Assembly (NCBI GenBank): GCA_964476245.1
Contig: CAYYYW010000013.1
Coordinates: forward strand, 1-27,413
Reading direction: 5' to 3'
DNA from: CAYYYW01 sp964476245
GTDB taxonomy: Bacteria > Patescibacteriota > Microgenomatia > UBA1406 > HO2-37-13b
Length of the DNA: 27,413 bases
Under the pieces are notes generated by a model that did not search any database, had not been told where the DNA came from, and saw only the letters and a program-made list of their open reading frames with translations. A program made the position numbers and the translations under genes. The first letter of the stretch is position 1, and every line of letters starts with the position of its first letter. Of this stretch, positions 1-7,004 are shown piece by piece.

Positions 1-25
1 TAATTTATTTTGCATATGTTAAATT

Positions 26-31
26 TATAAT
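26..31 (+). promoter_or_regulatory. Candidate -10 box of the cohesin-like gene
   Basis: A perfect TATAAT lies 28 bases before the ATG at 60. Transcription would begin around 37-39. That makes an upstream ATG at 36 unlikely as the start and supports the ATG at 60. No convincing -35 box is visible. Confidence 0.45.
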
Positions 32-59
32 AAACATGTTTATTACCTTTGTCAACAAG

Positions 60-638
60 ATGAAAAAAATTTTTACAATCTTTGTTATTTTTGCCTCTAT
101 TCTTTTTTGTTTCATTTTTATCGCTAAAAATGTTTTGGCAATTGATTTAAGCGTAGAAGCACCGCAAGAATTGTTAGTTCAAGGTCAGGTTTTTGATTTC
201 AAGGTCAATATCGATACCCAAGGAGAAAGTATTACCAAACAAGAGTTTTATTTTACTTATGAAAAAGAATATGTAGAATTTCAAAGTCTTTTAGCTGGTG
301 ATTTTTTTGATAATGTTAGTTATTCAAAAGTTGAGGAAGGAAAGTTATATGTAATTGGAGAATTAAGTGCGCCGAAATCTGGTTCAGGCTTAGTTGCTGT
401 TTCTAAGCTTAAGATCATCGCTACCGCTCCTGGAACCAGTCAACTTTGCGGGGTTTTGCCCATTACCCCAACGCCAATTGGTCAACTAACCGATACTCCC
501 GCCCCAACTTCTCCTTACGCCACCAGTACAGCAGCGCCGACGGCTTTACCCACGAGCGGCGGCGGAGGCCAACTCTTAAGCTATGCCTTCTTTGCCGTTG
601 TCTTTCTGGTCTTAGCCGCGATCGCGAGAGTGATATGA
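60..638 (+). CDS. Cohesin-like secreted surface protein with C-terminal membrane anchor
   Basis: This is probably a surface-exposed, membrane-anchored protein of 192 residues. It begins with MKKIF and a hydrophobic signal segment ending near NVLA. Next comes a domain of about 105 residues that looks like a cohesin/CARDB-type beta sandwich, with alternating hydrophobic strands, FTYEKEYVEFQS and VSKLKIIATAPGT. A Pro/Thr/Ser-rich linker follows (ITPTP, TDTPAPTSP), then LPTSGGGG, a hydrophobic helix of about 17 residues and a short tail with one Arg. The LPTSG-helix-Arg ending resembles a sortase signal (LPxTG), but no sortase is present in this window. The start at 60 is preferred over an ATG at 36 because the latter lies too close to the TATAAT. 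The last 58 bases overlap the converging methyltransferase gene. The fold assignment is by eye and moderately sure; the ligand is unknown. Confidence 0.7.
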   Translation: MKKIFTIFVIFASILFCFIFIAKNVLAIDLSVEAPQELLVQGQVFDFKVNIDTQGESITKQEFYFTYEKEYVEFQSLLAGDFFDNVSYSKVEEGKLYVIGELSAPKSGSGLVAVSKLKIIATAPGTSQLCGVLPITPTPIGQLTDTPAPTSPYATSTAAPTALPTSGGGGQLLSYAFFAVVFLVLAAIARVI

Positions 639-1189
639 TATCCAACAATGGCGGCGGAAACGATAACGTTTAAAGATTTATTTATTCCAAACATGGGAAT
701 TTCTACGATTTGGTCGGCTAATTTTAAAGTTTCAGGCAAGATGCCGTAAGTTTCATTACCGAAGATTAAAGCTAATGGTAGTTGGTAATTGGCCTTGAAG
801 TAGGGGAGAGCGTTGGGATGTTGTTCGACGGCGATGATTGTTATTTGGATGTTTTTCTTTTTTTTATTTCTTTCCGAATCACGGATAATTAATAACGAAT
901 AACGTTTTCTTAATTCATCAATTATTTCCGCTGCCGACCGCTTGTATTCCCACGCTACGATTTTATCTGTCCCGATAGAAGCTTTTTTAATTTTATGGTT
1001 TGGCGGGGTTTCACACTCACCACAAAGATAAATTTTTTCAATGGCTAAAGCATCTGCCAATCTAAAAAGCCCGCCAATATTATAAGTATCATAGATGTTT
1101 TCCAAAATAAAATAAATCGGGTAACGTCTAATTTTAGGTAATTTTTCTGGTTTTTTCAGTTGGCGAAGTTGTTGGGCGTTAAGCCTCAT
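581..1189 (-). CDS. SpoU/TrmH-family RNA 2'-O-ribose methyltransferase
   Basis: A SAM-dependent enzyme of the SPOUT (trefoil-knot) class that methylates ribose 2'-OH in tRNA or rRNA. All three family motifs are visible in the 202 residues: motif 1 NIYDTYNIGGLFRLADAL (31-48, with the catalytic-type Arg43), motif 2 LIFGNETYGI (141-150), and motif 3 IPMFGINKSLNVIVSAAI (164-181). No N-terminal RNA-binding extension is present, so this is a minimal single-domain member. The Lys-rich insert around residues 106-114 (SERNKKKKN) lies between motifs and may come from an AT-rich repeat. The ATG is only one base after the PAP2 stop codon, so the two are probably co-transcribed. The 3' end overlaps the cohesin-like gene tail to tail by 58 bases. 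The exact target nucleotide cannot be told from sequence. Confidence 0.9.
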   Translation of the reverse strand: MRLNAQQLRQLKKPEKLPKIRRYPIYFILENIYDTYNIGGLFRLADALAIEKIYLCGECETPPNHKIKKASIGTDKIVAWEYKRSAAEIIDELRKRYSLLIIRDSERNKKKKNIQITIIAVEQHPNALPYFKANYQLPLALIFGNETYGILPETLKLADQIVEIPMFGINKSLNVIVSAAIVGYHITLAIAAKTRKTTAKKA

Positions 1190-1190
1190 T

Positions 1191-1751
1191 TTATATAAAG
1201 ACTGTCTTTAATAAAGACAGTCTTTTAATTTTAATAATTAATTTTGATATTAACCATCCCAAAAAAGCCCCGAAAATCACATCAAAAAAATAATGATAAC
1301 CTAAGTAAATTCGCGAAAAAGAAATTAGGATAGCAATCAGGTAAAAAAAATATTTTCTTTTTCGATCAAAGAAGGCCAAGATTGTAGCGGCGGCAAAGCT
1401 GGTGGCAGCGTGGCCGGAAGGGAAGGAGAAATCGGAGGGATATTTGTTACATTGTTTCATTGTTACATTGTTACATTGTTGAAATAGAGGGCGGGGACGT
1501 TGAATGATGTTTTTAATGACGATATTTGCCAAAAATGAAGAAATAAGTAAACTAATTAAGAAAAATATAATAAATTCTTTATGCTTTTTTTCTTCAATAA
1601 AAACGAGGTAAAAGAATATCGTCAACCAAATTAAAGCGGACATGCCTTTGATAGAAAAAAAACCAAAAAAAGAATTGAAAATAAAATTATGAGGAAGGTT
1701 GTAGATAAGGTTGGTAATTGAACCATCAAGTACTAAAGTGTTAGAAAACAT
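1191..1751 (-). CDS. PAP2-family membrane phosphatase
   Basis: An integral-membrane lipid phosphatase of the PAP2 superfamily (phosphatidate or undecaprenyl-pyrophosphate phosphatase type), 186 residues with about five or six membrane helices. The three active-site motifs are complete: KNIIQRPRP (80-88; Lys80, Arg85), FPSGH (110-114; His114) and SRIYLGYHYFFD (146-157; Arg147, His153, Asp157). A likely role is recycling of lipid carriers for cell-envelope polymers, by family analogy only. Between motifs 1 and 2 lies an unusual hydrophilic stretch, QQCNNVTMKQCNK (91-103), encoded by a tandem 8-bp repeat. It has two Cys residues and appears to be an insertion. The last codons form a 13-bp inverted repeat, and the TrmH-like gene starts one base after the stop. 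Confidence 0.9.
   Translation of the reverse strand: MFSNTLVLDGSITNLIYNLPHNFIFNSFFGFFSIKGMSALIWLTIFFYLVFIEEKKHKEFIIFFLISLLISSFLANIVIKNIIQRPRPLFQQCNNVTMKQCNKYPSDFSFPSGHAATSFAAATILAFFDRKRKYFFYLIAILISFSRIYLGYHYFFDVIFGAFLGWLISKLIIKIKRLSLLKTVFI
1197..1225. terminator. 13-bp perfect inverted repeat at the PAP2 3' end
   Basis: Arms AAAGACTGTCTTT (1197-1209) and AAAGACAGTCTTT (1213-1225) are exact reverse complements with a 3-base loop. Each arm is itself a near-perfect small palindrome around one central base. It lies inside the last codons of the PAP2 gene, just before the methyltransferase ATG, so it could act as an intra-operon attenuator or a protein-binding site. A T run follows only on the + strand, so termination of the leftward operon is not certain. 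Confidence 0.5.
1443..1482. repeat. Tandem 8-bp repeat inside the PAP2 gene
   Basis: Nearly five copies of ATTGTTAC (variants TTTGTTAC, ATTGTTTC, ATTGTTGA) stand head to tail. On the coding strand the unit is GTAACAAT. The unit is not a multiple of three, so gain or loss of one copy would shift the reading frame upstream of the PSGH catalytic motif. Confidence 0.85.
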
Positions 1752-1782
1752 AGTAAATTGTTTTATTGTTATTAATTCTTTC

Positions 1783-1811
1783 TTGATTTTATTGGAAATC
1801 TTCTCTATTAT
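1783..1811 (+). promoter_or_regulatory. Sigma70-type promoter of the VirB6-like gene
   Basis: TTGATT (1783-1788), 17-base spacer, TATTAT (1806-1811). The -10 box ends 11 bases before the ATG at 1823, giving a predicted 5' leader of only about five bases. There is no Shine-Dalgarno sequence. Confidence 0.5.
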
Positions 1812-1822
1812 AAATTATAGCC

Positions 1823-4408
1823 ATGAAAAAAACTATTTTTCTTTTATCTATCTTTTCAGCTGTTTTTTTCCTTTTTGGTTTTTTGTTTGCTCCTAAAATT
1901 TCAGCTCAAACAACACCTACTCCGCCACTGGTGATTACGCCCCAGCCGGAGCTTTGCGAGGGCGGTTGTCCTTCAAATACCATTTGTTCACCCCCGAGCA
2001 ATCCGGCTGATCCGACTACCGGCGATGTTTGGGTTAGAGATGATGAGGTGACTTCTTTATGGAAAGGGGGAGAACGATCCCGGCAATTTCTTTACTGGGT
2101 CTTGACCCATCCGTCAATTGACAATCATCCGACTATTCTTTGGGTTTGGGGATTGTCGCGCAACATCGTCTATTTCTTGCTTCTTCTCACGGCTATTTTT
2201 ATGGGCATCGGCATTATTGTTAGTCAACGGCAAGACTTTAATTTAAAAATTGAGATTTCCCCTTTGCTGATTAAACTCTTTTTGTTGCTTTTGTACGCTA
2301 CTTTTTCCGCCACTATTATTTTATTGATAATTCAGATTTCTGATATCATGATGCAATTTTTTATTAAAACTTTAGGCGGAGATAAATTATTTAACATTTT
2401 TGGCATAGGATCAAACACAGAGCAAAGCTATCGCCAATTTGTCGGTTGCCGCAATATCAATCGCAATAATGTGGAAATGGTCAAAACTTCCATGTTTTTG
2501 ATTCGCTTTACCAACATGACTTATTATCTCCTTGGTATTATGGTAATTTTGCGAAAAATCATTCTTTGGTTTTTGCTGATTGTTTCGCCGTTTTTAGCCA
2601 TTTTAATGCCCTATGTTTTTATTAGAAATATCGGCTGGATTTGGATTGGCGTTTTTTTCCAGTGGGTATTTTACGGACCTTTGTTTGGTTTATTTTTAGG
2701 AGGTTTGGCTAAAATTTGGAATGCTAAAGATCATATCCCCTATATTTTTGACTTTTCTCGCCGCAATAAATTGGGAGAGATAGTTTACCCGACTTCAATC
2801 AATATTTTGTACGGCGGCCCGGCGCAAAAATTGGAAATTTTAAATACCTCAAATTATGTCGATACCTTTGCCGAATATGTCATTTCTTTAATCATGCTTT
2901 GGGCGGTCGTTCTCCTTCCCTGGTGGTTGCTTAGGATCTTTCGTGATTATTGTTGTGATGGTATTTTGGCCATGAAGAATATTTTGATGGCCATGTATGA
3001 TAATTTCAAGACCGGTGGTTTACCACCTCCGCCTCCGCCCACCGGTGGATCAACCCCAACACCAACGTCAACAACCACAGGAATGGCCAGAAAAATGCCA
3101 GAAGAGCGAGAAGCGGTGACCAGGGTTAAACTAGAGACAATCCAGGAGATAAAAAGAACCAGAACGGAGGAAATTAATAAAGTAATGCAAATTTCGGCCA
3201 CAAAACTAACCGATATTGCCCGTTTTGAAACCAATAAAGAACAGCGTCAGACGGTAACAAAAAATCTTGAGTATTTACAGAATCCAATGAGGGCGCAAAC
3301 TCCGACAGAAAGGCAAAAGTTTATGAACCTGCGGACCGAACTGTTTGATCGGGCGGTTAAAGGAGACGTTGTTGCTAAACAAACATTGTCTTCAATTTCT
3401 GCCTCAAAATTTGAGCGTCAAACTCAACAAGAGAAGCTCATCCAAACCATTCCTCAAATGGTGCCGGTTGTTCGGACAACCTCAATTAAAGTCGGCTTAC
3501 CGGTTGATAAAACCAGCTCGGTCGTCAAATCAATTTTCAATTCTATTTCCCAAAACACCAATGTTGTTAATAATATTTCCTCGCAAAGCAATACTTCTTC
3601 GCAACAGACACAATCAATTCTAAATGCCATGACGTCAACTCAGAATCTTGCTCAGCCGGCGCAAACATTTATTACCAATATTGCTCAACAAACAGGCATT
3701 GATAAAGAAAAAGTAAAACAGGTAATTAAGAGGATAGTAGTTGTTTCCAAAGAACAAAAAGAGTTAATAAAACAGGTAGCGGAAAAAGAAAATCTAAAAG
3801 AAGAAGTAGTTGGGAAAGTATTGGATTCTCATTTGCCTTCCGTGGCTGAACCCGAAAGGCACATCGAAGACACTGTTACTATCCCGCCGACCGTTTCCAT
3901 TGAAGATTACGAAGAGGTAAAGAATATGTGGGCTGACCAGTATGAAAAAGGCGAGGTGCCGGTATCGGAAAACATCAAGGATCGTTCACAATGGCTTGAG
4001 ACGGACACGATCGCCATTACTAATATTTTAAACAAGCTCTTGTCGACCGACGCCAAATTGAAAGCTCAAGGCTTGGAAGACGTAGCTTATATTATCCCGC
4101 TTTTCATGATTAACAATCTAAAAGGCGAGGAATTAACTGTTTATCTTAAAGCCAAGCTTGAGGCGGCTAAACAAGTAGCACGGGATTTAGAAAAAGAAAA
4201 AGAAATAAAAGAAAAAATGAAAGTTACAGAAGAAGAAGTTTTGGTTGATGCCCCAATGGCGAAAAAGAAAGAAGAAGAGAAGGTGATGGAGATGAAGAAG
4301 GAATTAAAACCCGAAATTCCAAATTCCCTGCCTGACCGGCAGGCAGGTAAATCTCAAACAACTTCTAATGATCAAAATTCAAATGATCAAAATAAAAATC
4401 AGGTTTAG
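1823..4408 (+). CDS. VirB6/TrbL-like polytopic membrane protein with long soluble tail
   Basis: An 861-residue protein that starts with a signal peptide (MKKTIFLLSI..., probable cleavage near ISA-Q at 28-29). A Cys/Pro-rich outer segment follows (about 30-65). About six membrane helices come next, near 112-133, 147-171, 224-244, 246-267, 271-296 and 350-373. A proline hinge, GGLPPPPPPTGG (398-409), leads into a hydrophilic, mostly helical tail of about 450 residues that ends in Lys/Glu-rich coiled coil. The signal peptide, helix pattern and conserved-looking amphipathic segments resemble VirB6/TrbL channel proteins of type IV secretion or competence machinery, which are common in CPR genomes. 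No VirB4 or coupling ATPase is in this window. The C-terminus contains SLPDRQAG from a palindromic repeat, then a low-complexity NDQN stretch. The stop overlaps the stop of the converging peptidase gene. The family call is moderately sure; the partner machine is not visible. Confidence 0.6.
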   Translation: MKKTIFLLSIFSAVFFLFGFLFAPKISAQTTPTPPLVITPQPELCEGGCPSNTICSPPSNPADPTTGDVWVRDDEVTSLWKGGERSRQFLYWVLTHPSIDNHPTILWVWGLSRNIVYFLLLLTAIFMGIGIIVSQRQDFNLKIEISPLLIKLFLLLLYATFSATIILLIIQISDIMMQFFIKTLGGDKLFNIFGIGSNTEQSYRQFVGCRNINRNNVEMVKTSMFLIRFTNMTYYLLGIMVILRKIILWFLLIVSPFLAILMPYVFIRNIGWIWIGVFFQWVFYGPLFGLFLGGLAKIWNAKDHIPYIFDFSRRNKLGEIVYPTSINILYGGPAQKLEILNTSNYVDTFAEYVISLIMLWAVVLLPWWLLRIFRDYCCDGILAMKNILMAMYDNFKTGGLPPPPPPTGGSTPTPTSTTTGMARKMPEEREAVTRVKLETIQEIKRTRTEEINKVMQISATKLTDIARFETNKEQRQTVTKNLEYLQNPMRAQTPTERQKFMNLRTELFDRAVKGDVVAKQTLSSISASKFERQTQQEKLIQTIPQMVPVVRTTSIKVGLPVDKTSSVVKSIFNSISQNTNVVNNISSQSNTSSQQTQSILNAMTSTQNLAQPAQTFITNIAQQTGIDKEKVKQVIKRIVVVSKEQKELIKQVAEKENLKEEVVGKVLDSHLPSVAEPERHIEDTVTIPPTVSIEDYEEVKNMWADQYEKGEVPVSENIKDRSQWLETDTIAITNILNKLLSTDAKLKAQGLEDVAYIIPLFMINNLKGEELTVYLKAKLEAAKQVARDLEKEKEIKEKMKVTEEEVLVDAPMAKKKEEEKVMEMKKELKPEIPNSLPDRQAGKSQTTSNDQNSNDQNKNQV
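4327..4347. repeat. Palindromic repeat encoding SLPDRQAG
   Basis: CCTGCCTG (4327-4334) and CAGGCAGG (4340-4347) pair around the loop ACCGG. It is GC-rich in an AT-rich gene and is translated in frame near the C-terminus of the VirB6-like protein. A related remnant with CCCGATCGG lies near 5638-5651, after the peptidase start. Confidence 0.75.
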
Positions 4409-5601
4409 AATTCAATGACTATTGGGTTTTTTAAACAGTGTGTCAACACTTCAGGTTTATTATCTTCTTTCATCCAAACCGTATCTTCAATCCTTATCCC
4501 AAACTTCCTGGGAAGATAGACTCCCGGCTCAATCGTGAAGACCTGGTTTTTTTGGATAGCGTCGGTTGATTTTTCCGAGATTTTTGGATACTCATGGATT
4601 TCCAGGCCAAGGCCGTGGCCGGTGGAGTGTGGGTAAATCAGTAATCGGTTATCAGCAATCAGTTTTCTGCAGAAAGCATCAATTTTTTTTGGGTCGTTTG
4701 TTTTTCTTAGTCCTTTGATTGTTTTTTGTTGAGCGTTTAAAAGAATATTGTAAATGTTTAATTGTTCGGTAGTGGGTTTACCCACAAAAATCATCCGGGT
4801 TATATCCGAAAGATAATCTTTGTATTTTGCTCCAAAGTCAATCAGAATAACAGAAGATTGTTTAACTTTTTGATAGCCATTAGTTTTTGTATCGTAGTGG
4901 GGGAGAGCTGAATTTTCGTCTATTGCTACAATCGGATAAAAAGCCAGGTCATATCCGTTGTTTTTCAGCCAAAATTCAATTTTGAAAGCAATCTCTTTTT
5001 CTGTTTGATCGACTTTAATGGTTTTAATAATTTCTGAAAGACAATGGTCAGCAATCCGGCAGGCTTTTTTGATTTTTTCGATTTCGTTGTCATCTTTAAT
5101 TTCTCGTAATTTAATAATTAATTTTTCAGTGGGGATTAATTTAATTGTGTTGGTTAATTTTTGATGTTCGTTAAATTTCAGATCGTCGGCCTCAAAGCCT
5201 AATTTTGTAATCTGTTCTTGTTGAATAATTTCCTGAAGATGTTGTAATAGATTTTTTTGTGGAGTAATTAATTTTGCAATTAAAATATTTGATTTTTGAG
5301 ATGAATTTTTAATATTTAATATTTGATATTTGATATTTTCATAGTAGCGAGCATCAGTAAAAAGATAATTATTTTTTTTGGTAATTAAAAGCCAGGCTTC
5401 TCGTTCGTTGGAGGTTAAAGTTTTAAACCCGGAAAGATAATAGATGTTGTAGAAATTGGAAACCAAAAAAGCGTCAAGGTTTAATTCTTTTAATTTATTT
5501 TTTAGTCCTTCGACTTTGCTCAGGATTAACCGTGAACTTGTCGAACGGTTTAATTTTTCTATTCGATGGTTCATTTCAAATTTATCAACGATCGTGGTCA
5601 T
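4405..5601 (-). CDS. M24-family Xaa-Pro aminopeptidase/dipeptidase
   Basis: A cytoplasmic dimetal peptidase (PepP/PepQ type) that removes the N-terminal residue before proline or splits Xaa-Pro dipeptides. In 398 residues an N-terminal creatinase-like domain (about 33-165; NLDAFLVSNFYNIYYLSGF) precedes the pita-bread catalytic domain. Metal ligands fit the family: Asp255 (LIDFGA), Asp266 (SDITRM), His329 (HSTGHGLG), Glu358 (TIEPGVY) and Glu372 (RIEDTV). His235 in ALPHYDT is the usual substrate-side histidine. Residues 19-32, RSTSSRLILSKVEG, come from a palindromic repeat that splits what otherwise reads as a normal N-terminal helix. KYQILNIKN (91-99) is another repeat-like AT-rich insertion. 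An ATG nine codons downstream (MNHRIEKL) is an alternative start. The stop codons of this gene and the VirB6-like gene share bases 4406-4407. Confidence 0.92.
   Translation of the reverse strand: MTTIVDKFEMNHRIEKLNRSTSSRLILSKVEGLKNKLKELNLDAFLVSNFYNIYYLSGFKTLTSNEREAWLLITKKNNYLFTDARYYENIKYQILNIKNSSQKSNILIAKLITPQKNLLQHLQEIIQQEQITKLGFEADDLKFNEHQKLTNTIKLIPTEKLIIKLREIKDDNEIEKIKKACRIADHCLSEIIKTIKVDQTEKEIAFKIEFWLKNNGYDLAFYPIVAIDENSALPHYDTKTNGYQKVKQSSVILIDFGAKYKDYLSDITRMIFVGKPTTEQLNIYNILLNAQQKTIKGLRKTNDPKKIDAFCRKLIADNRLLIYPHSTGHGLGLEIHEYPKISEKSTDAIQKNQVFTIEPGVYLPRKFGIRIEDTVWMKEDNKPEVLTHCLKNPIVIEF
5507..5548. repeat. Palindromic repeat encoding STSSRLILSKVEG
   Basis: The stretch CCTTCGACTTTGCTCAGGAT continues into a complementary half ending GTCGAACGG. 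On the minus strand it is read in frame as RSTSSRLILSKVEG within the M24 peptidase. A degraded copy of the same family lies at 7407-7444. Confidence 0.75.
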
Positions 5602-5730
5602 TTTTGATATAAAGCTATTAAAACGACAACCATTCCTGCCCGATCGGACAGCGGTGGTAATTGTTTAAAGGAGAAGACATAAGGAATTATAACAAATATT
5701 ATTTCTTGGGTAGCACAAAAATGAATGGTG

Positions 5731-5736
5731 TATAAT
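5731..5736 (+). promoter_or_regulatory. -10 box of the 2-hydroxyacid dehydrogenase gene
   Basis: A perfect TATAAT ends 14 bases before the ATG at 5751. No good -35 box is seen at normal spacing (TTGGGT at 5706 is 19 bases away). The predicted leader is about eight bases and has no Shine-Dalgarno sequence. Confidence 0.45.
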
Positions 5737-5750
5737 AAAAATAAAATCTA

Positions 5751-6695
5751 ATGAAAATTACAATTTATAACCCCCAATCAGATTTCACCAAAGAACAGCA
5801 AGAGCGGCTAACTTTATTAGGCGATGTCGTTTATATCGAAACTTGCAAAAAACTACCTATTAAAGAGCTTTTGGAGATGGCAAAAGGCGCCGAAATTATT
5901 GGAGTAGATCCCGATCCTTTAGGTGGTTTTGAAAAAGCAAAAGAAACTTTGACTACAATAATGGAATCACTTCCAGACCTGAAGGGTATCTGTCTTTCTA
6001 CTACTTCTTTTGGCTGGGTTGATTTAGAGTACTGTAAGAAAAGAAATCTTCCTGTTAGTAATGTTCCAGGTTACTCAAGGGAATCAGTAGCAGAGCATAC
6101 TCTTGCCCTCTTGTTGTGCTTAGCTAAGCGAATTATTATTACAGACAGAAAAACCCAACGGGGTCAATATAAGTTGGAAAAAGGTTTTGAATTAAAAGGG
6201 AAGACTTTAGGCATAATTGGGTTGGGGAATATCGGTAGCAGAGTGGCAGAACTTGGTAAATGTTTAGGAATGAGGGTAATCGCATATAATCGCTCCCCAA
6301 AGTCACCAAAGTCAGGTGTAGAAATGAAATCGTTTGATGATGTCTTGGAGCAATCCAATGCCATCTCTCTTCATACGACTCACGAACCCACCAATGTTAA
6401 AATTATCGGAAAAAAACAAATTGCTAAAATGAAGAATGGCGTAATAATTGTTAATACTGTAGATCGTGAATTGGTGGATGAACAGGCTATGGCCGAAGCA
6501 ATAAAATCGGGAAAAGTTTACGGCTACGCTTATGAGGCTGAAGATTTAGAAAACACACCTCTGGCTCAACTAGAAAATGCGGTGGGAATTAAAGGATTTG
6601 GTTGGTATACAAAAGAGGCCTTAGAAAATCTTTATCAGATTTGGGTAAATAACATTGAGAGGGTTGCTAAAGGCAAACTACAAAACCTTGTGTAG
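5751..6695 (+). CDS. D-2-hydroxyacid dehydrogenase homologue with altered active site
   Basis: This 314-residue protein has the two-domain plan of the NAD-dependent D-isomer 2-hydroxyacid dehydrogenase family (phosphoglycerate, glycerate or lactate dehydrogenases). The substrate-side segment VSNVPGYSRESVAEHTLALL (102-121) and the Rossmann motif GLGNIG (157-162) are well preserved. The usual N-T-x-R-G catalytic Arg motif instead reads NTVDRE (235-240), with Asp at the expected Arg position 238 and Arg one place later. The expected PHxxG catalytic His region reads IKGFGW (280-285), with no His. A Glu at the expected third position (267) may remain. NAD binding is therefore likely, but normal dehydrogenase catalysis is doubtful. 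It stands alone with its own -10 box. It could be a diverged enzyme with a new reaction or a sensor. Confidence 0.8.
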   Translation: MKITIYNPQSDFTKEQQERLTLLGDVVYIETCKKLPIKELLEMAKGAEIIGVDPDPLGGFEKAKETLTTIMESLPDLKGICLSTTSFGWVDLEYCKKRNLPVSNVPGYSRESVAEHTLALLLCLAKRIIITDRKTQRGQYKLEKGFELKGKTLGIIGLGNIGSRVAELGKCLGMRVIAYNRSPKSPKSGVEMKSFDDVLEQSNAISLHTTHEPTNVKIIGKKQIAKMKNGVIIVNTVDRELVDEQAMAEAIKSGKVYGYAYEAEDLENTPLAQLENAVGIKGFGWYTKEALENLYQIWVNNIERVAKGKLQNLV

Positions 6696-6772
6696 AACCC
6701 TTTTTTGCTAAAACTCAAAAATCAATTTTTGACACTGTCTGGGAAGTAGCCAAACCTTTATCTTCATATTAA

Positions 6773-6800
6773 TGTATCGTTATATCGATATAACGATACA
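6773..6800. promoter_or_regulatory. Perfect 28-bp palindrome, candidate operator
   Basis: Left half TGTATCGTTATATC (6773-6786) is exactly mirrored by GATATAACGATACA (6787-6800), with no spacer. It contains repeated ATCG/CGAT steps, which suggests more than one protein dimer site. It lies after the dehydrogenase and beyond the 3' end of the TrpR-like gene. A variant copy lies at 7363-7390 on the other side of that gene. Confidence 0.7.
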
Positions 6801-6820
6801 CTGGTTAAAAATGTTTGTAG

Positions 6821-6847
6821 GCAACAATTATAAAGAGGATTGTTTGC
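6821..6847. terminator. Possible terminator downstream of the TrpR-like gene
   Basis: GCAACAAT (6821-6828) pairs with ATTGTTTGC (6839-6847) with one bulge. On the minus strand the stem is followed within a few bases by a short T run, and on the + strand by GTTTTTC. Weak evidence. Confidence 0.3.
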
Positions 6848-7004
6848 GTTTTTCGTAGTCTTCCTGTGAAATACGTCCAGCTCTCCAGTCAGTTCCATAT
6901 CTTAAGGGGGGACGAATAAATTCAAATATAAACGTGTCTAACAATCTTTTGAAGTTCTCTTCTGTAAGTATTTTATTAAGAACCTTTTTATATAAACACT
7001 TTTT
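6828..7004 (-). pseudogene. Open frame without start, possible gene remnant
   Basis: A 58-codon open frame runs between two stops and partly overlaps the 3' end of the TrpR-like gene in another frame. Its C-terminal end reads like real protein (RYGTDWRAGRISQEDYEKRK), charged and helical. It has no ATG; a TTG exists where the regulator gene ends. It may be the tail of a decayed or frameshifted gene, or a coupled micro-ORF. Function unknown. Confidence 0.25.

Noticed and set aside
446..673. Open frame on + overlapping the cohesin-like gene
   Set aside because: It is a frame shadow over the GC-rich linker; Arg-rich low-complexity translation and no promoter.
1443..1482. CRISPR-like repeat array
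   Set aside because: The 8-bp units have no spacers and are far too short; this is a simple tandem repeat.
2947..3623. Two open frames (2947-3234 minus, 3345-3623 plus) inside the VirB6-like gene
   Set aside because: Both lie within a long convincing coding sequence and have compositions typical of antisense or shifted frames.
1823..4408. Complete type IV secretion locus
   Set aside because: Only a VirB6-like protein is visible; no VirB4, VirB11 or coupling protein lies in the window.
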